In this document: positions 1 through 5,767 of the stretch, in pieces
How positions within the stretch are numbered: position 1 is the first letter of the stretch
How the letters are laid out: each line of letters begins with the position of its first letter
NCBI GenBank assembly: GCA_934699135.1
Contig: CAKUVM010000072.1
Span: 1-6,225 of the forward strand
Direction: 5' to 3'
From: an uncultured Bacteroidales bacterium
Lineage (GTDB): Bacteria; Bacteroidota; Bacteroidia; Bacteroidales; Marinilabiliaceae
Length of the DNA stretch: 6,225 nt
Notes under the pieces: model-generated
Seen by the model: only the letters and a program-made list of their open reading frames with translations
Database searches by the model: none
Told to the model about the DNA's origin: nothing
Translations under genes and position numbers: made by a program

Positions 1-266
1 CCCTTGGCCTAGACGATGTGGCGGACGCCCTCAAGAGGATTGAGGTCATAGGCAAAAAAATCTTCATCGCGCAGCCTTCGTCCGCGGCTAGCGACGCGAC
101 GCGCCAACTCTACCTGAGCCAGATTAACGGCCTCACGCCGGCCATCGACCGGTGGACTGACGACCATCTCGATGCCGACAGTCTCACGCAACTAATAGGG
201 CGCGTCAAGGAGCAGGTCAACGCGGCCGCGGCTGAGGCCGCCCAAATTGTGCGATATTTTTATTAA
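1..266 (+). CDS. C-terminal fragment of an unrecognised protein (5' end outside window)
   Basis: The reading frame is open from position 3 to a TAA at 264-266, giving 87 visible residues. It continues upstream of the window: the GTG at 18 is in frame but is preceded by open codons (L-G-L-D-D), so it need not be a start. The visible part begins with a segment containing KRIEVIGKKIFIAQPSS and then looks mostly alpha-helical, ending in an Ala-rich amphipathic stretch (VKEQVNAAAAEAAQIVRYFY). No membrane segment or catalytic motif is recognisable and I cannot assign a family. It lies 78 bp upstream of the preferred start of the STAS-domain gene on the same strand, so the two could be co-transcribed and functionally linked, but this is only inferred from position. 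Confidence 0.6.
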   Translation, partial: LGLDDVADALKRIEVIGKKIFIAQPSSAASDATRQLYLSQINGLTPAIDRWTDDHLDADSLTQLIGRVKEQVNAAAAEAAQIVRYFY

Positions 267-344
267 CTTGCGCCCGCTTTTGGCCCTATGCCGCTCATTG
301 CGAAAGCCTGGGCCTCTGGCGCAATGCGAAATAATTTACCCATT

Positions 345-650
345 ATGATTGAGGTTAAGAAGAATCCTGAAGGAATTGTTGTGACGCCCGTCGGCGTGGA
401 CAGGCTCACTGTCGTCAACGCCGGTGATCTCAAAAAGTCATTGGCTCTTCAATTCTCGGCCGGCTCATGCGACGTGTTTCTAGACTTGCAGAATATCAAG
501 TATATGGACTCCACGGGTGTCAGTGTGCTCATCAGTGGAGTCAAGTCGTCTCGCGAGCAAAACAGGGGCTTCGCCCTCCGAAATGTTCAGCCCGATGTCC
601 GTAAGCTCCTGTCTCTCATGAAGATTGACAAGATCATAGACATAGACTAG
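345..650 (+). CDS. STAS-domain protein, anti-sigma factor antagonist type (SpoIIAA/RsbV-like)
   Basis: A 101-residue protein that is essentially one STAS domain. Residues 43-62 show the hallmark strand-loop-helix, with an Asp-Ser-Thr-Gly motif at residues 55-58. Ser56 sits where partner-switching antagonists are phosphorylated by an anti-sigma-factor kinase. The C-terminal half (FALRNVQPDVRKLLSLMKID) is typical of the family. In the known systems the unphosphorylated antagonist binds the kinase/anti-sigma factor in the cytoplasm and frees its target; a phosphatase resets it. The ATG at 345 is chosen because it gives normal family length and follows an AT-rich leader. The in-frame ATGs at 288 and 324 would add a 19- or 12-residue tail with no family resemblance. 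No kinase, phosphatase or sigma factor is visible, so the target is unknown; Bacteroidota usually lack SigB-type systems, so a PP2C or histidine-kinase-linked pathway is possible. Confidence 0.85.
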   Translation: MIEVKKNPEGIVVTPVGVDRLTVVNAGDLKKSLALQFSAGSCDVFLDLQNIKYMDSTGVSVLISGVKSSREQNRGFALRNVQPDVRKLLSLMKIDKIIDID

Positions 651-721
651 CCTATTTTTCACTGGGCGTTCCGGGCCCGCGTGCCCGTCGCGCCTTTTGT
701 CGCGGTGTTCGAGGCCGCTAT

Positions 722-1546
722 ATGATGGCAGACAACTATTTGGAGAAAAAGTTTGAGGAGCACCTCAACTCCTCATCTCGTCCCGTGGCGCGTCGACACT
801 TGCCCGTCAAGGTTCGCAGGGCTGTTGTGACGGGCGGTGCCAAAGGCATTGGCGCGGCCATAGTCCGCTCACTGCGCGTGGCTGGTCATAAGGTGGCTTT
901 TTGCGACATTGACGAGGCCGCCGGGGCCGACACGGCTTTGCGCACGGGGGCGGAGTTCTTCTGTGTCGATGTGGCCGACGCTGATGCTTTCCGCAATTTC
1001 CTGCGGGGCGTGGAGTCTCGATGGGGCGGTGTAGACATCATCGTTAACAATGTGGCTGTCAGGCAGCCTGCCCCTTTGCTAGAGGCAACGGTGGAGCAGT
1101 TTGACAGAGCCATGGCGGTAGACGTCAGGCCTGTGCTCATTGGCGCGCAAGAGTTGGCGCGCATGCGCTCCGTGGAGGCGGGTGGCGAGAGGCCCTACGG
1201 ACGTATTGTGAACATCTGCTCATCGCGGCAGAGGCAGAGCCTGCCGGGCAATGACATCCACGCCGCGGCCAAAGGGGCCATCTTCTCACTGACGCACTCC
1301 TTGGCCATAAGCCTCTCGGCCTATGGCGTGACGGTGAACAGCATATCCCCAGGCATGATTGCCACGACCGACTATGACAACGTGCCGCCGGCCATCCACG
1401 CCCAGCACCCGTCAGGTAGGGTGGGGCTGCCAGACGACGTGGCTCGCCTCGTCCGCTTCCTCATTGACGGGGCGAACGACTTCGTCAATGCCGAAAACAT
1501 TGTCGTGGATGGCGGTCTGACCCGCAAAATGGCGTTCGTGCCATAG
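722..1546 (+). CDS. SDR-family oxidoreductase-like protein with altered catalytic residues
   Basis: A 274-residue protein with a classical SDR Rossmann fold. The cofactor motif TGGAKGIG is at residues 37-44, an acidic Asp62 ends the second strand (suggesting NAD rather than NADP), Asp83 is in the adenine-contact position, NNVA is at 109-112, and the C-terminal VVDGGLTRK is typical. The catalytic tetrad Asn-Ser-Tyr-Lys is only half kept: Ser167 and Lys184 are present, but the Tyr position is His180 (codon CAC, 1259-1261) and the usual Asn is Asp134 (GAC, 1121-1123). A charged N-terminal extension of about 33 residues (NYLEKKFEEHL) precedes the fold. The frame is intact and base composition resembles the neighbours, so it is not an obvious pseudogene. 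It may be a non-catalytic or altered-chemistry SDR; the substrate is unknown. The start could be 722 or the adjacent ATG at 725. It lies 43 bp upstream of pheT and may be co-transcribed with it. Confidence 0.88.
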   Translation: MMADNYLEKKFEEHLNSSSRPVARRHLPVKVRRAVVTGGAKGIGAAIVRSLRVAGHKVAFCDIDEAAGADTALRTGAEFFCVDVADADAFRNFLRGVESRWGGVDIIVNNVAVRQPAPLLEATVEQFDRAMAVDVRPVLIGAQELARMRSVEAGGERPYGRIVNICSSRQRQSLPGNDIHAAAKGAIFSLTHSLAISLSAYGVTVNSISPGMIATTDYDNVPPAIHAQHPSGRVGLPDDVARLVRFLIDGANDFVNAENIVVDGGLTRKMAFVP

Positions 1547-1589
1547 TCGAAACACATTCCTATCTGATAATAAAGAGTCTCATAATATA

Positions 1590-4049
1590 ATGAACGTATC
1601 ATACAACTGGCTCAAACGCTACATCAACGTCTCTCTGACGCCAGAGCAACTTTCCGCGCTCCTCACATCCATTGGTTTGGAGGTGGACGGTATGGAACAG
1701 ACGCAGAGCATCCGCGGAGGCCTCGAGGGTCTCGTGGTGGGTGAGGTCCTCACCTGCGAGGCGCATCCCAACTCCGACCACCTGCACGTCACAAAGGTAG
1801 ACGTGGGCGGGGCCGAGCCTCTCGACATTGTGTGCGGCGCGGCAAACGTGGCCGCGGGCCAGAAAGTGGTGGTGGCCACTGTCGGCACCGTTCTCTACGA
1901 CGGCGACCAGAGTTTCACCATAAAACCGTCGAAACTTCGCGGCGTGCCATCCAATGGCATGATTTGCGCTGAGGATGAGATTGGCGTCGGCCACGACCAT
2001 AGCGGCATCATAGTCCTTCCCGCCAGTGTGCCGGTCGGCACTCTGGCAAAGGATTACTATAACGTGGAGTCCGACACCTGCTTCGAGGTGGACATCACGC
2101 CCAACCGCGCCGACGCCGCATCGCACTACGGCGTGGCGAGAGACGTCTATGCCGCGCTCAGCGTGGAGCATCCCGGCGTCACGCTAACCAAGCCCTCTGT
2201 GGCTGATTTTAAGGTGGACGAGGCTGGGGCCGGCATTGCCGTGGATGTCCAGAACGCCAAGGCTTGCCCGCGATACAGCGGCATACTGATTGACGGCGTG
2301 ACCGTCAAAGAGTCGCCAGAGTGGCTGCAGAAGTCGCTCAAGGCCATAGGGCTGACCCCCATCAACAATGTGGTGGACGTCTCCAACTACATTTTGTTCG
2401 GCGTGGGGCAGCCGCTACATACTTTCGACGCCGACAAGATAGCCGGTGGCAAGATCGTGGTTCGCAATTGCGAAGAAGGCACGCCTTTCATGACCCTCGA
2501 TGGCGTGGAGCGCAAGCTTAGCGCCGACGATCTCATGATCTGCGATGCCGAGAAGCCAATGTGCATAGCCGGTGTCTTTGGCGGCAAGGACAGCGGAATC
2601 AGTGACGGCACGCGCCGCGTGTTCATTGAGAGCGCGTGGTTCAATCCCGTCTCCATCCGCAAGACGGCGCGCCGTCACCAGCTCAGCACCGACGCCAGCT
2701 TCCGCTACGAGCGCGGCACGGACCCCGACAACGTCATCTACGCACTCAAACGCGCGGCCATGCTCATCAAGGAGGTGGCTGGCGGGCGCATTGTCTCAGA
2801 CATTGTGGACATATACCCAGAGCCTGTCAAGCCTTTTGATGTCAAGATAAGCCGCAAGAGGTGCTTTGGCCTCATTGGCAAGGAGATTCCCGAGCCTACG
2901 CTCCAAACCATCCTCAAATCGCTTGAAATGCAGGTGGTGGCGGACAATGGCGATGAGATGGAGCTGCGCGTGCCGCGCTACCGCGTGGACGTCACTCGTG
3001 AGGCCGACGTGGTGGAGGATTTGCTGCGCATCTATGGCTACGACAAGATTGAGCTGCCAGGAGACAACCACACCACGGTGGTCTACGCCAATAAGCCCGA
3101 CCGCACAAAGGTCATGAATATCATTGGAGACATGTTGGCAAGCCGCGGTTTCACCGAGATAATGAACAACACTCTCACCAAGGCCGCCTATTCTGACATC
3201 TTGCCGCAGAGCTGCCCCGCCGAGGCCAACGTCTTGCTGGCCAACCCGCTCAGCTCCGACCTCAACGCCTTGCGCCAGTCGCTCGTCTTTGGCGCATTGG
3301 AGGTGGCGCGGCTTAACCGTAACCACCGCAACGCCAATCTCAAGCTCTTCGAGATGGGCAACGTGCAGTCTTTCAAGCCCGGGGCAGACAGGGCGGATTA
3401 CAAGAACTACTCCGAGAGTTATCACCTCTCGCTGCTTATGACCGGGCTAAAATCCGAGGCCAGCTGGAATAATAAGCCGCAAGAGGTCTCTTTCTTCGAC
3501 CTCAAGACCGAGGTGAACAACGTCATAGCCCGTCTGGGGCTCAACCCGCAGGCAATCACCGAGGAGCCGCTCTCTGACGACCTTTTCGCCGAGGGGCTGG
3601 TCTTGAAAGTGGAGAAGACCAAGACGCTCGTGAAGTACGGTATGGTGAATGGCGCGGTCCTGGCCAAGTTCGACATCGACGCGCCAGTGTTCTTCGCCGA
3701 GTTCGACGTGCCGACGCTCATCGCCAAGAGCGCGCAGCAGAACAAGGTGCACTACACGCCACTGCCCAAATATCCGGCAGTGAGGCGCGACTTGGCGCTC
3801 CTTGTGGACGCCGACGTCACCTTTGCGCAGATCTGCCAGCTTGCGCATCGAGCAGAGAAGAAGATTCTCAAGAGCGTCTCGCTCTTCGACGTCTACCAGG
3901 GTAAGAACCTGCCAGAGGGCAAGAAGTCTTACGCGGTAAGCTTTGTCTTGCGCGATGATGAGAAGACGCTTGCCGACAAGCAGATTGAGAAAGTCATGGG
4001 CCAACTCACCAGCACTTTCGCCCGCGAGTTGGGGGCTGAGCTTCGATAG
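1590..4049 (+). CDS. pheT: Phenylalanyl-tRNA synthetase beta subunit
   Basis: An 819-residue protein with the full bacterial PheT architecture. It begins MNVSYNWLKRYI. An EMAP/OB tRNA-binding domain spans about residues 40-155 (AHPNSDHLHVTKVDVGG). The B3/B4 domain, which carries Tyr-tRNA-Phe editing in this family, spans about 210-385 and includes GQPLHTFD (273-280) and TDASFRYERGTDP (367-379). The B5 domain is about 408-485, a catalytic-like core follows to about 710, and a C-terminal FDX-ACB anticodon-binding domain covers about the last 95 residues (PKYPAVRRDLALLVD onward). With PheS it forms the cytoplasmic (alpha-beta)2 enzyme that charges tRNA-Phe. pheS is not adjacent here, so the subunits are encoded apart. 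Length and motifs are normal with no disruption. The upstream 43-bp gap is AT-rich and lacks a Shine-Dalgarno sequence. The gene is followed by a hairpin terminator. Confidence 0.98.
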   Translation: MNVSYNWLKRYINVSLTPEQLSALLTSIGLEVDGMEQTQSIRGGLEGLVVGEVLTCEAHPNSDHLHVTKVDVGGAEPLDIVCGAANVAAGQKVVVATVGTVLYDGDQSFTIKPSKLRGVPSNGMICAEDEIGVGHDHSGIIVLPASVPVGTLAKDYYNVESDTCFEVDITPNRADAASHYGVARDVYAALSVEHPGVTLTKPSVADFKVDEAGAGIAVDVQNAKACPRYSGILIDGVTVKESPEWLQKSLKAIGLTPINNVVDVSNYILFGVGQPLHTFDADKIAGGKIVVRNCEEGTPFMTLDGVERKLSADDLMICDAEKPMCIAGVFGGKDSGISDGTRRVFIESAWFNPVSIRKTARRHQLSTDASFRYERGTDPDNVIYALKRAAMLIKEVAGGRIVSDIVDIYPEPVKPFDVKISRKRCFGLIGKEIPEPTLQTILKSLEMQVVADNGDEMELRVPRYRVDVTREADVVEDLLRIYGYDKIELPGDNHTTVVYANKPDRTKVMNIIGDMLASRGFTEIMNNTLTKAAYSDILPQSCPAEANVLLANPLSSDLNALRQSLVFGALEVARLNRNHRNANLKLFEMGNVQSFKPGADRADYKNYSESYHLSLLMTGLKSEASWNNKPQEVSFFDLKTEVNNVIARLGLNPQAITEEPLSDDLFAEGLVLKVEKTKTLVKYGMVNGAVLAKFDIDAPVFFAEFDVPTLIAKSAQQNKVHYTPLPKYPAVRRDLALLVDADVTFAQICQLAHRAEKKILKSVSLFDVYQGKNLPEGKKSYAVSFVLRDDEKTLADKQIEKVMGQLTSTFARELGAELR

Positions 4050-4107
4050 GTTGGTGGGGTAGGGCGGCATTGCCGCTCGCCCCCCGGCGCGAGAGGCGTA
4101 AAGACAG

Positions 4108-4166
4108 GCCGCCGCGTCCCGTCCCGCAAGATTAGAGTTGTGTGGCGAGGCGCGGCGGCTTTTTTT
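4108..4166 (+). terminator. Probable intrinsic terminator downstream of pheT
   Basis: A perfect 9-bp GC-only inverted repeat, GCCGCCGCG (4108-4116) and CGCGGCGGC (4151-4159), is followed directly by seven T residues (4160-4166). The loop is long (34 nt), though a T-G wobble and a C-G pair can extend the stem inward. A smaller hairpin, GCGGC-ATT-GCCGC (4064-4076), lies upstream. The stem plus T-tract form is a textbook rho-independent terminator and it falls 59 bp after the pheT stop. It ends only 21 nt before the next start codon, which leaves little room for a separate promoter for the downstream gene. Confidence 0.75.
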
Positions 4167-4172
4167 GTCATC

Positions 4173-4184
4173 AAAAAGCTTTTT
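4173..4184. repeat. 12-bp perfect palindrome just upstream of a start codon
   Basis: AAAAAGCTTTTT is a perfect 12-bp palindrome lying between the terminator T-tract and the ATG at 4188. It could be an operator or a small hairpin, or simply the AT-rich leader common before Bacteroidota start codons. There is no further evidence for function. Confidence 0.3.
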
Positions 4185-4187
4185 ATC

Positions 4188-5018
4188 ATGCCGCAAGACA
4201 GCATTAATCAGCAGAAAAGAGACAAGAGGGAGTGGACGGTGATGAACCTCTTCATCCAGAGTTATAACTCGTTCCCAATAGGGGAGGTGGAGAAGAGCGA
4301 GTGCCCCGACTTCATTGTCTCCACAAAGTCAGCAAACGGCAAGAAAAAACGTGTGGGCATTGAGTTGACCGAGCTAAAGTATGAGCGCAACGACCAGAAA
4401 TTCAACATGAGGGCCCACGAGGACTTCTTGAGCGGGATTATGGACGAGGCGCAAGAGTTTTTCGCCCGCCGGTATGATATGGTGTTGAACGTAGACGTGC
4501 ATTTTTCCGACAGCATATCACCACTCATCCTCGCGCCGCAAGAAGATGGCGAGGCGCGCCTCTTGCGCACTGCCCTGGCCGAGACCATCGCGCGCATTGT
4601 CATCGAGAACTTGCCAGAGTCGACCGGCAAAAGCTATCTGGTGGACAGGAAATATAAATATGGCGACCTGAACCTGCCGCAGCACATAGCCTCCATGACC
4701 ATCACCAACGTCACGGGGCGGCAGGAGGAGCCGCTGTGGTATGCCAGCATCTCCACTCACGTCAAGCCCTTGTCGGTAGACAGCGTGTCACAGCGAATCA
4801 AGGATAAAGACGATAAAATGTCCCACTACGACCAGACGTGCGACGAGCTTTGGCTCATCATAATTCAAAACAGTTTCCTTATGTCCGAGGCCTACGACCC
4901 GTTGGCTGCGCGCCATGCGCTAGAACACCGCTACCGCACTCGTTTCAATAAGGTGTTTGTCTTTGAGCGCAGCCAAGCCAAGGTGCGTCAGCTCAACATA
5001 ATACGTAAGATAAGATGA
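4188..5018 (+). CDS. Uncharacterised protein, possible PD-(D/E)xK nuclease-fold relative
   Basis: A 276-residue soluble protein with no signal peptide or membrane segment. I do not recognise a named family, but the layout resembles hypothetical proteins of the PD-(D/E)xK superfamily. There is an N-terminal helix (KREWTVMNLFIQSY), then Pro40-Asp41 (ECPDFIV), a basic turn, and a strand with Glu59-Leu60-Thr61 (GIELTEL). In classical members the last motif is (D/E)xK; here the Lys position is Thr61. Further on, IKDKDDKMSHY (204-214) and DELWLIIIQ (219-227) followed by KVFVFE (255-260) match a common pattern in such proteins. The ATG at 4188 is preferred; frame is open to 4140 but that part lies in the terminator, and the ATG at 4242 would remove the N-terminal helix. 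Its stop overlaps the next start as ATGA, implying translational coupling. The nuclease reading is inferred, not shown. Confidence 0.8.
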   Translation: MPQDSINQQKRDKREWTVMNLFIQSYNSFPIGEVEKSECPDFIVSTKSANGKKKRVGIELTELKYERNDQKFNMRAHEDFLSGIMDEAQEFFARRYDMVLNVDVHFSDSISPLILAPQEDGEARLLRTALAETIARIVIENLPESTGKSYLVDRKYKYGDLNLPQHIASMTITNVTGRQEEPLWYASISTHVKPLSVDSVSQRIKDKDDKMSHYDQTCDELWLIIIQNSFLMSEAYDPLAARHALEHRYRTRFNKVFVFERSQAKVRQLNIIRKIR

Positions 5019-5560
5019 AGATTGTCTTTGTCTCCGACATCCACGGCTCCACCGCAGGCCTAGCCCGCGCGCTCAGTTTCTATGACAGCGTGGGGGCCGA
5101 CCTCCTGTGCCTGGGGGGCGACATAATAAACTATGGCCCGCGAAACGGGTTGCCGGAAAGCCTGAACCCCGCCGCCGTGGCCGACCTCCTCAACGCCCGA
5201 AAGCGCGACATTGTGGCCGTGCGTGGCAATTGCGACTCTGAAGTGGACCAGATGCTGCTCCAGTTCCCCGCCTTGCCGGACTATGCCGTGGTGTCTGACG
5301 GGTCGCGGCGTTTTTTCCTGACCCACGGGCATAAGTTCCTGGCGGGCGGTGCGGCTCCATGGCTTGAGGCCGACGTGGTGGTGAGTGGGCATACGCACCT
5401 GTGGGAGCTGCGCCGCGACGAGAATGGCACCGTGCGGCTCAACACGGGTTCCGTGACATTCCCCAAGCAGGGGCGTATGCCAACGTTTGGCTATTATGAC
5501 GGCTCGTCTCTTGCCGTCGTGGGGCTTGATGGCCGGGCGTTGGCGCAGATGAAGCTCTGA
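5015..5560 (+). CDS. YfcE-type metallophosphoesterase
   Basis: A 181-residue calcineurin-like phosphoesterase, close in length to E. coli YfcE. All metal-binding motifs are present in order: Asp8 and His10 in SDIHG, Asp36 in GGDIINYGPRN, Asn72 in RGNCD, His104 in THGH, and His126/His128 in SGHTHLW. The GPRN after the second motif is characteristic of YfcE. Family members are two-metal cytoplasmic phosphodiesterases active on model substrates in vitro; the physiological substrate is generally unknown. The start ATG (5015-5017) overlaps the preceding gene's TGA by 4 nt, so it is probably translated by re-initiation from the uncharacterised gene. No clear terminator follows before the dnaK regulatory region. 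The gene symbol yfcE fits by family, but orthology is not proven. Confidence 0.93.
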   Translation: MKIVFVSDIHGSTAGLARALSFYDSVGADLLCLGGDIINYGPRNGLPESLNPAAVADLLNARKRDIVAVRGNCDSEVDQMLLQFPALPDYAVVSDGSRRFFLTHGHKFLAGGAAPWLEADVVVSGHTHLWELRRDENGTVRLNTGSVTFPKQGRMPTFGYYDGSSLAVVGLDGRALAQMKL

Positions 5561-5572
5561 CGTTGCTTCTTG

Positions 5573-5620
5573 GGACATTTTGACATAGGCAAGCGGCTCG
5601 TCAATTCTGACATTATGGCA
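5573..5620 (+). promoter_or_regulatory. Two related 13-bp elements, putative activator binding sites upstream of dnaK
   Basis: GGACATTTTGACA (5573-5585) and TGACATTATGGCA (5608-5620) match at 10 of 13 positions; with flanks, 5570-5589 and 5605-5624 match at 15 of 20. The second copy is a near-perfect palindrome with one mismatched pair. They lie 35 bp apart and about 85 and 120 bp upstream of the start point predicted from the sigma-54-like element, which is the usual place for enhancer-binding-protein sites. The regulator is not in the window. Confidence 0.5.
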
Positions 5621-5647
5621 AAGGAGAGGGTCTGAAAGAAAAAAATC

Positions 5648-5677
5648 TGCCAAAAAATCACCTTTGGCCTTTTGGCA
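5648..5677. repeat. 8-bp inverted repeat overlapping the putative -24 element of dnaK
   Basis: TGCCAAAA (5648-5655) and TTTTGGCA (5670-5677) are perfect inverted repeats separated by 14 bp. The right arm contains the GGCA of the sigma-54-like -24 box, so a factor bound here could compete with or assist polymerase. It could also form a hairpin in transcripts that read through from the phosphoesterase gene, but no T-tract follows. Confidence 0.5.
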
Positions 5678-5688
5678 CACCGTTTGAA
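5672..5688 (+). promoter_or_regulatory. Putative sigma-54 (RpoN) -24/-12 promoter of dnaK
   Basis: TTGGCACACCGTTTGAA matches the sigma-54 consensus YTGGCACG-N4-TTGCW closely. The invariant GG (5674-5675) and the -12 dinucleotide (5686-5687) have the exact 10-bp separation. The one important deviation is GA in place of GC at -12. Transcription would start near 5698, giving a leader of about 70 nt. A competing reading as a Bacteroidota vegetative promoter (TTG then TAnnTTTG) is poor because the TA is missing. Confidence 0.55.
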
Positions 5689-5699
5689 AATGAGTGTGT

Positions 5700-5723
5700 G
5701 TCCGACCTCGAAAGAGGGCGGGC
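5700..5723 (+). other. Hairpin with GAAA tetraloop in the predicted dnaK 5' leader
   Basis: The segment can fold with a lower stem of five pairs (5700-5704 with 5719-5723, including one G-U), an A-G mismatch, and an upper stem CCTC/GAGG (5706-5709 with 5714-5717) capped by GAAA, a GNRA tetraloop. It begins within a few bases of the predicted transcript start, a position where hairpins stabilise mRNA. It lies about 45 nt before the start codon, so it does not by itself hide the ribosome entry site. Confidence 0.5.
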
Positions 5724-5767
5724 ATTAGATTAACAACTGAAACATAAAATATTAATATACTACTACA

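Noticed and set aside
288..344. Longer N-terminus for the STAS protein starting at ATG 288
   Set aside because: The extra 19 residues do not resemble STAS proteins and are GC-rich, while ATG 345 gives the usual length and has an AT-rich leader.
672..698. Possible terminator after the STAS gene (CGGGC/GCCCG stem, then TTTT)
   Set aside because: The stem is only 5 bp and the four T residues begin 7 nt after it; too weak to call.
1599..2171. 190-codon open frame on the minus strand
   Set aside because: Fully inside the conserved N-terminal domains of pheT, no recognisable motif.
2796..3425. 209-codon open frame on the minus strand
   Set aside because: Fully inside pheT, antisense, no recognisable motif.
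4133..4140. TAGAGTTG as a Bacteroidota -7 promoter box inside the terminator loop
   Set aside because: One defined base is wrong and there is no TTG at the proper -33 distance; it also lies inside the hairpin loop.
3447..4196. 249-codon open frame on the minus strand
   Set aside because: It lies almost wholly opposite pheT, runs through the terminator, and its translation is rich in Arg, His and Leu with no recognisable domain. It is a by-product of GC-rich codon use.
5679..5686. Vegetative Bacteroidota promoter (TAnnTTTG) for dnaK
   Set aside because: The eight bases are ACCGTTTG, so the TA is missing; the sigma-54 reading of the same bases fits better.
5060..5725. 221-codon open frame on the minus strand opposite the phosphoesterase gene and dnaK promoter
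   Set aside because: The plus-strand frame has all phosphoesterase motifs; the minus frame has no family resemblance and would cover the dnaK regulatory region.
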